Shown here one piece after another: positions 17,141-25,292 of a DNA stretch of 64,000 nucleotides. The position numbers and the translations under genes are program-made. Below the pieces are notes generated by a model. It worked only from the letters and a program-made list of their open reading frames with translations. It was not told where the DNA came from and ran no database searches. This DNA is from Sulfurovum sp. NBC37-1 (GTDB lineage Bacteria > Campylobacterota > Campylobacteria > Campylobacterales > Sulfurovaceae). Location of the stretch: the NCBI RefSeq assembly GCF_000010345.1, contig NC_009663.1:1736001-1800000 (forward strand), in the 5' to 3' direction. The stretch's first letter is position 1, and every line of letters begins with the position of its first letter.

Positions 17141-17848
17141 TCAATCCTCATCATTAAACTCGCCTTTGATACTGTGCGTATCGGCTTTTTCAAATGCACG
17201 CATCGCTTGGGGCGTATAGACATTGTTCTCGTCAAAAACGATCAAAGGCGGTAGGATCTGCGTCATAGACTTCGAATTGTTCCTTGCGGCGATGAACACC
17301 AGTTTCGACTCTCTGTCGATCTTGGAATGCACGAACTGTACCTTCTCGGGGTTTATACCATTTATTTTCAAATGATGCAATAGCAGGTCGATCTGTTTGG
17401 CATCGTAACAGAAAATGAACCAGCCCTTGGGCTTGAGAAAGGTCTTGACCCGCCTGAAAAAAGCTTCAATGGGAAGATGATGCGCGTAACGGGCGATGTT
17501 CAGGTGGCTGTCTTCACTTTGTGTGACCCGGGGATCGTAAAAAGGGGGATTGGAAACGATGTAGTCGAAACGCTTTTCCGTTACCAGTTCGGTAAAATCC
17601 CCCAGATGACTTTTTACATCCAACCCGTTAAGTGAAAAGTTGTATCTGGCATAATTCAGCATCTTCTCCTGCTTGTCGATGATGCTGGTTTCCACTTTGA
17701 AGTCACGGGTCAGTAACAAAGAGATGATCCCCACACCGCAGCCGACATCCAGTAAGGTACCCTTCGGATGAAAAGAGGCAATGAAATCATATAAAAAGAT
17801 GGAATCACTGTTGTAACAGTAACCCGATGTCGGCTGATAGAGGAACAA
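17141..17848 (-). CDS. N6-adenine tRNA methyltransferase, tRNA1(Val) (TrmN6/YfiC) type
   Basis: 235 residues with the SAM motif LLDVGCGVGIISLLL and the catalytic NPPFYDP tetrad typical of N6-adenine methyltransferases. The N-terminal FLYQPTSGYCYNSDSIFLYDF is the TrmN6-like substrate block. The start is TTG at 17848 with AAGG nine bases upstream. It is divergent from bpt. RNA rather than DNA as substrate is inferred from overall resemblance. Confidence 0.85.
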   Translation of the reverse strand: MFLYQPTSGYCYNSDSIFLYDFIASFHPKGTLLDVGCGVGIISLLLTRDFKVETSIIDKQEKMLNYARYNFSLNGLDVKSHLGDFTELVTEKRFDYIVSNPPFYDPRVTQSEDSHLNIARYAHHLPIEAFFRRVKTFLKPKGWFIFCYDAKQIDLLLHHLKINGINPEKVQFVHSKIDRESKLVFIAARNNSKSMTQILPPLIVFDENNVYTPQAMRAFEKADTHSIKGEFNDED

Positions 17849-17870
17849 AACGGAGACCTTGATGCTTTCG

Positions 17871-17876
17871 ATTATA
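17871..17876 (-). promoter_or_regulatory. -10 box of the TrmN6-like gene
   Basis: TATAAT within the palindromic ATTATATAAT, 22 bases before the TTG start. Confidence 0.45.
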
Positions 17877-17896
17877 TAATTTTACAACAATTTGAG

Positions 17897-17902
17897 TATA
17901 AT
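17897..17902 (+). promoter_or_regulatory. -10 box upstream of bpt, implying a leaderless upstream ORF
   Basis: GAGTATAATCGCG is an extended -10. The ATG of the short ORF at 17910 lies only 8 bases later, at the expected transcription start, so that ORF would be leaderless. Confidence 0.6.
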
Positions 17903-17909
17903 CGCGATT

Positions 17910-18047
17910 ATGAACGAAGAACTCGACCTACTCAACCCAAACAACATCAGAACACAAAATGCGCAAAGCCCATTTTACTACGCTAACGCTGAGTTCACTT
18001 CAGCAGTGGGCTCATGCAACTTGTTGCATTGGAGCATAGATACTTGA
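17910..18047 (+). CDS. short upstream ORF duplicating the Bpt N-terminus
   Basis: 45 codons starting MNEELDLLNP, nearly the same peptide that begins the Bpt core (LNEELDLLNP, codons from 18044). The DNA copies at 17911-17938 and 18045-18072 differ mostly at synonymous positions. The ORF overlaps the bpt start region in another frame and stops at 18045-18047. It could be a duplicated and displaced original start or a leader peptide. The segment between the copies folds: AGCCCA/TGGGCT arms at 17967-18012 around an inner hairpin, and TGCAAC-TT-GTTGCA at 18015-18028. Confidence 0.45.
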   Translation: MNEELDLLNPNNIRTQNAQSPFYYANAEFTSAVGSCNLLHWSIDT

Positions 18048-18799
18048 ACGAAGAATTAGACTTACTCAATCCGCCATCGACAGATTTTTCTATGCTGGAT
18101 TATGACTGTGCCTATCTTCCTGGACACAAGGTCCGCATGCATTACAAGTATGTCGAAAAAGCGAACAAACAGTTCGCGACTGCCGTGATCGCCAGGGGGT
18201 GGAGACGTTTCGGGAAGTACTATTTCCATCCCATCTGCAACGGCTGTAACGAATGCAAAAGCATCCGTATCGATGTCAACAATTACCATTACAGCAAATC
18301 CCAGAGACGTGCGATCAAACGGAATAAAGATACACAGATACTGGTACAGGAACCCTCGCTGACCACATCACATCTGGAACTCTACAACAAATACCATGCC
18401 TTCAAACACCAGAAAGACGGCTGGAGCCACCGCAATATCACACAAAGAGAGTACAGTGAGAACTTTGTTGAAGGAGCGCAGGATTTCGGGAAAGAGGTAC
18501 TTTACATCGTGGACGGGAAACTCGTCGGCGTCGACCTCATCGATATCCTCGATGACGGCATTTCTTCGATTTATTTCTACTATGACCCGGACTATGCGCA
18601 TCTCTCGCTGGGAACTTTTTCTCTGCTCTACCAGATCAAACTGGCAAAAATTCTTGAACTCCCCTGGATCTACCTGGGTTACTGGGTGGAGGGATGCAAA
18701 GCCTTTGCCTACAAACCAAAATTCCAGCCCCAAGAGATCCTCGACGGCTTTCCGCATATTTCACAGATACCCGACTGGGAGCCATGGGACAATCCGTAG
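18014..18799 (+). CDS. bpt: aspartate/glutamate leucyltransferase (Bpt)
   Basis: Bpt moves leucine from tRNA to N-terminal Asp or Glu of proteins and feeds the N-degron pathway. Family blocks are visible: CAYLPGHKVRMHYKYVE, GWRRFGKYYFHPICNGCNEC, QRRAIKRNKD, HQKDGWS and YLGYWVEGCKAFAYKPKFQP. The length, 252-261 residues, is normal. ATG 18014 sits at the base of a hairpin and the in-frame TTG 18044 is an alternative start. The TAG stop is part of a perfect REP-like palindrome shared with the convergent gene. Confidence 0.93.
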   Translation: MQLVALEHRYLNEELDLLNPPSTDFSMLDYDCAYLPGHKVRMHYKYVEKANKQFATAVIARGWRRFGKYYFHPICNGCNECKSIRIDVNNYHYSKSQRRAIKRNKDTQILVQEPSLTTSHLELYNKYHAFKHQKDGWSHRNITQREYSENFVEGAQDFGKEVLYIVDGKLVGVDLIDILDDGISSIYFYYDPDYAHLSLGTFSLLYQIKLAKILELPWIYLGYWVEGCKAFAYKPKFQPQEILDGFPHISQIPDWEPWDNP

Positions 18800-18820
18800 G
18801 GTGCGTGGTACGCACCCTAC
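18796..18820. repeat. REP-like palindrome, copy 5, perfect 11-bp arms
   Basis: GTAGGGTGCGT, GGT, ACGCACCCTAC. It contains the stop codons of both convergent genes: TAG of bpt at 18797-18799 and, on the other strand, TAG of the FAD oxidoreductase at 18817-18819. Confidence 0.85.
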
Positions 18821-19938
18821 AGTTTTCTACACCACTTCAAAAACAATCTGTCCGGATTCACTCGTTGATCCATCTCTTTTCCCGTCACGATGGACTCGGC
18901 CAGCCACTCGGCCATCAGAGGGGCAAAGACAAAGCCCCGTCCTCCAAGACCGTTGCAAACATAGAGATTCTCCCTATGTTTCAGCGGAGGTTTTGCTCCC
19001 CGTACGATAGAGGGATAGGCTTCGAACATGAACGGCACATCTATCACTCTGCCGGCCAGGGGAACATAGTCTTTGGAACCTGAACGCATTCCGCAAAAGG
19101 TCTCTTTGAGCCTGAAGTCGCCGGTATTGACCATTCTTGCTGCCTTCTCTTCCAGTGTCCGAAGCGGTTTTCCGTCGCAGAGCCTACAGGGCTCCCTGGA
19201 TTTTACATGTGTCGCCCCGATTTTGATGATGCCGTTTATATTGGCGGAGACGGAGATACTTTTATGCATGCTGACTTTCAGGTCCAGCTTACTCTCATAA
19301 TCCCCGCGCGATCCCCAGGTGCCTCTGACACCCATATAGCGCATATCGAAAAGGGTGTTCTGGTAGCCAGTGGACAAAACTACGTTTTTCGCGTTGAGTG
19401 TTGAGCCCTGAGCGTTGAAAAGTGTCCAGTGGCCGTCAGTATCAATGAGTTGTGCAACATCGAATTGTTTAAAAGGAAGCTGTTGCAATATGGCATTGCA
19501 TAGTTCCGGGGCATCACATACTCCTGCCTCTTCAAAGAAAAAGCTCTCTTTGCAGTTCCGGATACCGAGTTTTTCAAGTTCCTCTTTTGCTACCCATCTG
19601 TATTGTGCTTCGTTGAAAGGTTCATAGAGATGAAATTTTTCCGCATCTTCGGTATCTTTGGGAATGCGGATCACCCCTGTCTGATGAAAATAGTCCGGAA
19701 AGTGTTTAAGATAGAAATCTTTTGAGAAGTAAAAGGCTTCGTTGGTCAGTTTCTGAAGCGGAGAGCCCTTACCGATCTTGGGGGAGACGAACGCTCCTGC
19801 CGCACCCGAACCACCGCTCGCCGCTACCCCGCTGCGATCCACCAAAAGGACCTTCTGGCCCTTCTGCTGTAAAGTGAACGCCGTACAGCACCCCGAGATA
19901 CCCGCTCCTATGACGATAGTATCGTAGATTTGAGACAT
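18817..19938 (-). CDS. FAD-dependent oxidoreductase, like the C-terminal domain of MnmC
   Basis: 373 residues of the DAO fold. The Rossmann motif GAGISGCCTAFTL is at residue 11, and ASGGSGAAGAFVSPKIGKGS and GLGGRGFVFAPLMAEWLAE resemble the FAD domain of the tRNA wobble-uridine enzyme MnmC, which oxidatively removes carboxymethyl from cmnm5s2U. The methyltransferase half of MnmC is not fused. The start is 20 bases after the glyS stop, so it probably belongs to the leuD-to-glyS operon. A plain amino-acid oxidase is the alternative. Confidence 0.75.
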   Translation of the reverse strand: MSQIYDTIVIGAGISGCCTAFTLQQKGQKVLLVDRSGVAASGGSGAAGAFVSPKIGKGSPLQKLTNEAFYFSKDFYLKHFPDYFHQTGVIRIPKDTEDAEKFHLYEPFNEAQYRWVAKEELEKLGIRNCKESFFFEEAGVCDAPELCNAILQQLPFKQFDVAQLIDTDGHWTLFNAQGSTLNAKNVVLSTGYQNTLFDMRYMGVRGTWGSRGDYESKLDLKVSMHKSISVSANINGIIKIGATHVKSREPCRLCDGKPLRTLEEKAARMVNTGDFRLKETFCGMRSGSKDYVPLAGRVIDVPFMFEAYPSIVRGAKPPLKHRENLYVCNGLGGRGFVFAPLMAEWLAESIVTGKEMDQRVNPDRLFLKWCRKL

Positions 19939-19958
19939 TCTATCTCACTTTATTTCAG

Positions 19959-22007
19959 TCAAACAGAAATCTCTTTAATATCTGCAATATCTCTAAAAGT
20001 CTTATAGATAGACCCGATCGTATGTAGTCTGTTTGTCTTCAGTGCTTCATCCTCCGTATTGACCATGACATCGTCAAAATAGGTATCCAACTCACGTTTC
20101 AGGCCAAAAAGTGCTTCAAGACGTGTCTTGTAGTCAGGGAAATCCTGGTGGATCACTTTTTCATAGGCAGTATAGAGTGCCACTTCAGCTTCCTCTTTAA
20201 ATAAGGAGATATCAATGCTCAGGTCACCGTCAAGATCAACATCTTTGGAGATGTTCGCTACACGTTTGAAAGTGGAGAACTGCTCTTTAAATGTATCAGC
20301 AGAAACGATCTCGTTGAGCGCCGCCACTTTCTTGGCGATCTCGTTGATGTCACGTTCACCGCTTGCCAGTACTGCGGCGATGACCGACGGATTGGCATCG
20401 AGTGATTTGTTGATACGCTCGATGATGAAGTCTTTGAGTTCATCCGTATTGAATTCTGCATATTCTGCTTTGAGCAGCTCGATGATATCGTCGATATTGA
20501 AAGTGATATCGTTATCGGTGACGATACGGACGATACCGTTCACTGCACGTCTCAGTGCGAACGGGTCTTTTGAACCCGTCGGGATCTTGCCTACAGAAAA
20601 GAGTCCGAAGAGGGTATCGAGCTTGATACTCATCGCCACTATGGAAGAGAAGAGAGATGTCGGCAGTTCAGCTCCCTCACCCACAGGCATATACTGCTCT
20701 TTGATCGCATTGTAGACCAGAGGGTCCTCTCCCAGAGCCTTGGCGTAGTAGTATCCCATCAGTCCCTGAAGCTCGGTAAACTCGTAGACCATTTCGCTCA
20801 TGAGATCCGCCTTGGCAAGCTCCACTGCCCTGTCCATCAGCCTTTCAAGCTCTGCTGAGTTTTTGCCCGTTCCTGCTTCGAGTCTATCCATATAGAGTGC
20901 AAGCAGTCTGACGGCGATGCTCTTTTCCCTTTTGATCTTGTCTGCAAGAGAACCAAGGCCGTCAATGAACTGAACTTTTTCCAGGCCATCTGTGGAAAGT
21001 CCATTCCTGAGGTCATTTTTATAGAAAAAGAGTCCGTCCGCAAGGCGGGGCTTGAGTACCCTCTCGTTCCCTGCAATCACCTTGGAATAGTCATCGGTAT
21101 AGGCATTGCTGACCACCACGAATTTGTTCGTGATCTTTCCGTTCTCAAATACAGGGAAATAACGCTGATGCTCTTTCATGGAAGTGATGATCACTTCAGG
21201 CGGAAGCTCAAGGAAAAGTTCATCGAAACTTCCTACCAGTGCTTTGGGGTTTTCCGTAATGGCAACGACCTCGGCAAGCAGAGCCCTGTCTCTTTCTATA
21301 AGAATGCCGTGTTCCGCTTCCAGTGCGTCGAATTCAGCCAGAATGACTGCTTCTCTCTCTTTGGGATACAGAAGTACCGCACCCTCTTTCAGGATCGCCT
21401 CATAGGCATCGATATTCGGCACTTCCAACGCATCATAATTCACCATTCTGTGCACATAGGTCTTCGTATCGGACTGCACACCGAAAAGTTCTACAGGAAT
21501 GGACTCATCGCCCATTCTTACCTGAAGCCATCTGATCGGCCGGATGAATTCGTCACTTCTGCTTCCCCAGCGCATCATCTTGCCAAAGGACATAGAGGCA
21601 ATCCACTTTTCAAGCATCTCCTGAAGCAAAGCAGCTGTCTGTGCACCCCTCTCTTCCTTTTTGTAGTAGAGCACTTCCCTGCCGTTGTTGTCGGCACGTC
21701 CGAGTTCCTCAAAAGGCACACCACATTTTCTGGCAAAACCTTCGGCTGCCTTGGTCGGCACACCGTCTTTGATGGCAGCCGCGATCGGAGGCCCCATCAG
21801 TTCGATGGTCTGGTCTTCCTGTTTTTCAGGCATGGCTGCATGTTTGAGTACCAGGCGTCGGGGAGTATAGATAAATTCAAATTCATTGTCGAGTTTGTAA
21901 TTCTTTAGGATATCTTTCCATGATCTTTCAATGTTGGATACGATCTTGAGCAGTGGGATGGCGGGAAGTTCTTCTACGCCGATCTCTATAAGTAGTGGTT
22001 GTGTCAT
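19959..22007 (-). CDS. glyS: glycine-tRNA ligase beta subunit
   Basis: The beta subunit of the bacterial alpha2-beta2 glycyl-tRNA synthetase, needed for tRNA recognition. The N-terminal PLLIEIGVEELPAIPL, RRLVLKH, SMSFGKMMRWGS, KEHQRYFPVFE and the C-terminal PTGSKDPFALRRAVNGIVRI blocks are diagnostic. 682 residues is the family length. The alpha subunit gene is not in the window. Confidence 0.97.
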   Translation of the reverse strand: MTQPLLIEIGVEELPAIPLLKIVSNIERSWKDILKNYKLDNEFEFIYTPRRLVLKHAAMPEKQEDQTIELMGPPIAAAIKDGVPTKAAEGFARKCGVPFEELGRADNNGREVLYYKKEERGAQTAALLQEMLEKWIASMSFGKMMRWGSRSDEFIRPIRWLQVRMGDESIPVELFGVQSDTKTYVHRMVNYDALEVPNIDAYEAILKEGAVLLYPKEREAVILAEFDALEAEHGILIERDRALLAEVVAITENPKALVGSFDELFLELPPEVIITSMKEHQRYFPVFENGKITNKFVVVSNAYTDDYSKVIAGNERVLKPRLADGLFFYKNDLRNGLSTDGLEKVQFIDGLGSLADKIKREKSIAVRLLALYMDRLEAGTGKNSAELERLMDRAVELAKADLMSEMVYEFTELQGLMGYYYAKALGEDPLVYNAIKEQYMPVGEGAELPTSLFSSIVAMSIKLDTLFGLFSVGKIPTGSKDPFALRRAVNGIVRIVTDNDITFNIDDIIELLKAEYAEFNTDELKDFIIERINKSLDANPSVIAAVLASGERDINEIAKKVAALNEIVSADTFKEQFSTFKRVANISKDVDLDGDLSIDISLFKEEAEVALYTAYEKVIHQDFPDYKTRLEALFGLKRELDTYFDDVMVNTEDEALKTNRLHTIGSIYKTFRDIADIKEISV

Positions 22008-22069
22008 ATGGATAATCCTGTACGCATAATAATGGCACTTATTTTATCCAAATGTTGGTAAATAGGGGG

Positions 22070-22231
22070 TTAGTCCTTGTCCTCAGTATAGTCATCTTCA
22101 TACTCATCTACAAGGTCTTTCCGTCTCTGCTCTTCATCGAATTTGGAACGGAAATTGTTTCTGATGATGACAAAGGTCATGTAGGCAAAGAGGATAGCAA
22201 CAACAATATACAGAATATCTCCAAAAGACAT
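22070..22231 (-). CDS. 53-residue single-pass membrane protein
   Basis: Starts MSFGDILYIVVAILFAYMTF, a membrane segment, then an acidic charged tail ending YEDDYTEDKD. The ATG shares one base with the stop of trmL (TAATG), which argues that it is translated. It lies between trmL and glyS. Function unknown. Confidence 0.65.
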   Translation of the reverse strand: MSFGDILYIVVAILFAYMTFVIIRNNFRSKFDEEQRRKDLVDEYEDDYTEDKD

Positions 22232-22725
22232 TAGCTTTCCTTCAAGGTATTGGGGATCGTGATTTTCTCGAATCCCTCATAGTTCTGGCGCAGTGCGTCA
22301 TAGATGACCACTCCCACACTCACACCGAGGTTGAGACTTCTTCCCTTACCGCCCATGGGAATGGTAATGCACTGCTCAGGATGGGCCAGAAGCACTTTTT
22401 CATCTATCCCTTTGGTCTCGGAACCGAAAAGGATGTAATCCCCTTTTTTAAACGGGGCATTGAAGTAGAGATTGTCCGTTTTCGTCGTTGACATGTAGCT
22501 GTGTTCATCAATGGGATGTTCTTTCAGGAATGCCTCGAAACTCTCCCAGACCACCAGGTCAAGATGTTTCCAGTAGTCCAAGCCGGCACGTTTGACCGCC
22601 TTGTCGTCGATATCAAACCCAAGAGGTTTAATAAGATGCAGTGTTGCACCAAGATTGACGCAGAGACGTCCGATTGTCCCGGTATTCTGCGGTATCTGGG
22701 GTTCGACCAGTACTATATTAAACAT
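22231..22725 (-). CDS. trmL: tRNA (cytidine/uridine-34-2'-O)-methyltransferase
   Basis: A SPOUT-family enzyme that methylates the wobble ribose of certain tRNA-Leu. The N-terminal MFNIVLVEPQIPQNTGTIGR, the FGSETKGI block and the knot segment IPMGGKGRSLNLGVSVGVVIYDALRQ are typical. 164 residues is the minimal TrmL length. Confidence 0.93.
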   Translation of the reverse strand: MFNIVLVEPQIPQNTGTIGRLCVNLGATLHLIKPLGFDIDDKAVKRAGLDYWKHLDLVVWESFEAFLKEHPIDEHSYMSTTKTDNLYFNAPFKKGDYILFGSETKGIDEKVLLAHPEQCITIPMGGKGRSLNLGVSVGVVIYDALRQNYEGFEKITIPNTLKES

Positions 22726-22728
22726 GGT

Positions 22729-23565
22729 TTAGAAGATTATCGTTTTGTTTCCGTTGACGAAAACACGGTCATGCAGCACAAGGTTGAGTGCACGGGAGAG
22801 GACCACTTTTTCCACATCGCGTCCGGCACGCTGCATCTCTTTCCAGTCAAAACGGTGGTTCACAGGGATGACATCCTGCGCAATGATGGGTCCTTCATCC
22901 AGGTCGTTCGTAACAAAGTGTGCTGTCGCACCGATGATTTTCACCCCTCGCTCATACGCCTGCTTGTACGGGTTCGCACCGATGAATGCGGGAAGGAAGG
23001 AGTGGTGGATATTGATGATCTGCTTCGGGTAGGCCGCTACGAAAGAAGGGGTCAATATACGCATGTATTTGGCAAGTACGATGAAGTCAAAGTCATGCTC
23101 ATCGATCTTTTCCATAACCCTGGCTTCATGCTCTTCCCTTGCCAGGCCTTCGGCAGGCACATGGAAGAAAGGAATGTTGAAACGCTCTACCAACTCACGA
23201 AGTGTCTCATGGTTGGCAATGACACATTCGATACTCGCACCCAGTTCTCCTGCTGCATTACGGATAAGAATATCTCCCAGAGCATGGGATTCTTTCGTGG
23301 CAAGAAGCACTACTTTCTTGTTTTTGGGAGCGATCACCCGAATATGTGCATCTATGGGTGCCACTTCCCTGAGTGCCACATCGAGTTCATCGATCCCAAA
23401 CGTCCCGGAGACGACCGTACGCATGAAGAATCTTTCTTTCTCTTTGTCGACGAACTCGCGGTTGGAGTCGATATTCAGGTCCCGCTCATAGAAGATCTTG
23501 GAGATCTTGTAGACCAGACCTTTGGCATCGTGACAGTCAATGAGTACGCGTGCTTTAGTTTCCAT
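22729..23565 (-). CDS. purU: formyltetrahydrofolate deformylase
   Basis: PurU hydrolyses 10-formyl-THF to formate and THF, balancing the one-carbon pool. An N-terminal ACT domain (ARVLIDCHDAKGLVYKISKI) is followed by the formyltransferase-type domain with HHSFLPAFIGANPYKQAYERG and GATAHFVTNDLDEGPII; the catalytic His and Asp lie in these blocks. 278 residues. Confidence 0.95.
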   Translation of the reverse strand: METKARVLIDCHDAKGLVYKISKIFYERDLNIDSNREFVDKEKERFFMRTVVSGTFGIDELDVALREVAPIDAHIRVIAPKNKKVVLLATKESHALGDILIRNAAGELGASIECVIANHETLRELVERFNIPFFHVPAEGLAREEHEARVMEKIDEHDFDFIVLAKYMRILTPSFVAAYPKQIINIHHSFLPAFIGANPYKQAYERGVKIIGATAHFVTNDLDEGPIIAQDVIPVNHRFDWKEMQRAGRDVEKVVLSRALNLVLHDRVFVNGNKTIIF

Positions 23566-23571
23566 CAGGTC

Positions 23572-24639
23572 TTATCGGCTCGCATAATCGGCGATGATAT
23601 CACCCATTTCCGTACAGGTACAGATCTCTTTTGCATCGTAGTCACCGATATCCCCGGTTCTGTAACCTTCTGCAAGTGCTTTTCTGATCGCTTCATCGAT
23701 CCTGTCCGCCGCTTCATTCTCATTCAGGGCATAACGCAGCATCATGCTTGCACTCGAAATCGTTGCAAGCGGGTTGGCGATCCCCTGCCCTGCAATATCG
23801 GGTGCAGAGCCGTGGATAGGCTCGAAAAGCCCTACACCCTTACCGGTACTCGCACTCGGAAGCAAGCCAATGGAACCGGAAAGCATGGAGGCTGCATCGG
23901 AAAGGATGTCGCCGAAAATATTTCCTGTCAGGATCACATCGAACTGTTTGGGATCACGGATGAGCTGCATCGCGGCATTGTCCACATACATATGGGTGAG
24001 TTCCACTTCAGGGTAGTCTTTCGCTATCTCTTCAACGATCTCTCTCCAGAACTGGCTGACTTCAAGAACATTAGCCTTGTCAACGGAACAGATACGTTTG
24101 TCACGCTTCATAGCGATATCAAATGCCACGATCGCGATACGTCTGACCTCTTCTTTCGTATAGATCATGGTATTGAACGCTTCGTCCTCATGTAACTCTC
24201 TTGGCTGCCCGAAGTAGATACCACCTGTAAGCTCACGTACCACCATGATGTCCACACCCTGGATCACGGCAGGTTTGAGGCTTGAAGCATTCACCAGTTC
24301 GTCATAGACCATTGCCGGCCTGAGGTTGGCGAAGGTTCCCATCTCTTTTCTGAGTCCCAGAAGGCCTGTTTCCGGTCTCAAATGACGCTCGAGGTTGTCC
24401 CACTTTGGCCCGCCGATCGCACCAAAAAGCACGGCGTCGCATTTTTTGACGCCCTGGATGGTCTCTTCCGGAAGAGGTACGCCTGTCTCATCGATGGCTG
24501 CACCGCCAAGCAGCATTTCATCATATTTGAGGTTGAATCCCTGTGCTACAGAGACCGCGTCGAGTACCTTGATTGCTTCATCTACGATCTCGGGACCGAT
24601 CCCGTCACCTTTGATCACACCTATTTTATATGTTTTCAT
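23572..24639 (-). CDS. leuB: 3-isopropylmalate dehydrogenase
   Basis: LeuB performs the oxidative decarboxylation in leucine synthesis. [17 protein letters not shown], the [14 protein letters not shown] block, [16 protein letters not shown] and the NAD-binding [18 protein letters not shown] are all present. 355 residues. It overlaps leuD by ATGA. leuA and leuC are not adjacent. Confidence 0.97.
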   Translation of the reverse strand: MKTYKIGVIKGDGIGPEIVDEAIKVLDAVSVAQGFNLKYDEMLLGGAAIDETGVPLPEETIQGVKKCDAVLFGAIGGPKWDNLERHLRPETGLLGLRKEMGTFANLRPAMVYDELVNASSLKPAVIQGVDIMVVRELTGGIYFGQPRELHEDEAFNTMIYTKEEVRRIAIVAFDIAMKRDKRICSVDKANVLEVSQFWREIVEEIAKDYPEVELTHMYVDNAAMQLIRDPKQFDVILTGNIFGDILSDAASMLSGSIGLLPSASTGKGVGLFEPIHGSAPDIAGQGIANPLATISSASMMLRYALNENEAADRIDEAIRKALAEGYRTGDIGDYDAKEICTCTEMGDIIADYASR

Positions 24640-25133
24640 TGCTTTGCTCCTTCCTGGATTTCCTGTTTTGCGAATTCGATCAGCCCGCCTGCATTGACAA
24701 GTTCCTGCATGAATTCAGGGATCGGGGTGAATTTGTATGTTTTTGCCTGTGTCACATTGATGATCTCACCGGCATCCATGTCTACCCTGACCACATCACC
24801 CTCATTGATCTCTTCCGCTTCGGGAAGTTCAAAGATAGGCAATCCCATATTGAAGGCGTTTCTGTAAAAGATACGCGCGAACGTAGGTGCGATGACCGCA
24901 TTGATCCCTGCCGCTTTCAGTGCGATAGGTGCATGCTCACGGCTTGAACCGCATCCGAAGTTCTCACCCGCTACAATGATGTCCCCTTCATGCATTTTGG
25001 AAACGAACTCCGGGTCTGCATCTTCCATAACATGCTTTGCCAGTTCAGCCGGCTCACTTGTATTCAAATATCTCGCTGCGATGATCAGATCTGTATCGAT
25101 ATTGTCACCGAATTTCCAAACTTTACCTTGCAA
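24636..25133 (-). CDS. leuD: 3-isopropylmalate dehydratase small subunit
   Basis: The small subunit of isopropylmalate isomerase. [39 protein letters not shown] and the [16 protein letters not shown] block define it. 165 residues is the LeuD2-type short form usual in this phylum. First gene of the leuD-leuB-purU-trmL-orf53-glyS operon. Confidence 0.96.
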   Translation of the reverse strand: MQGKVWKFGDNIDTDLIIAARYLNTSEPAELAKHVMEDADPEFVSKMHEGDIIVAGENFGCGSSREHAPIALKAAGINAVIAPTFARIFYRNAFNMGLPIFELPEAEEINEGDVVRVDMDAGEIINVTQAKTYKFTPIPEFMQELVNAGGLIEFAKQEIQEGAKQ

Positions 25134-25177
25134 AGTTCATCCTTTAGCTGGAATTGAATTCCATAAAAATTTTTGCG

Positions 25178-25183
25178 ATTATA
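25178..25183 (-). promoter_or_regulatory. -10 box of the leuD operon
   Basis: GGCTATAATCGC on the minus strand, 45 bases upstream of the leuD ATG. Confidence 0.65.
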
Positions 25184-25236
25184 GCCAAAAAACTGAAATT
25201 TAACAAATTTAACGGTAAAAATGAAGAAAATTTCGG

Positions 25237-25242
25237 TATAAT
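25237..25242 (+). promoter_or_regulatory. -10 box of rpoD
   Basis: CGGTATAATCCACC, an extended -10, with about 43 bases of leader and AAGGAC as ribosome site before the ATG. Confidence 0.65.
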
Positions 25243-25292
25243 CCACCTTAATTAATTTTTAAACCCCATCTCTTTCAAAATCAAGGACAAAA

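Noticed and set aside
22501-24195. Plus-strand frame of 564 codons opposite trmL, purU and leuB
   Set aside because: It runs across three well-supported minus-strand genes and has no recognisable domain.
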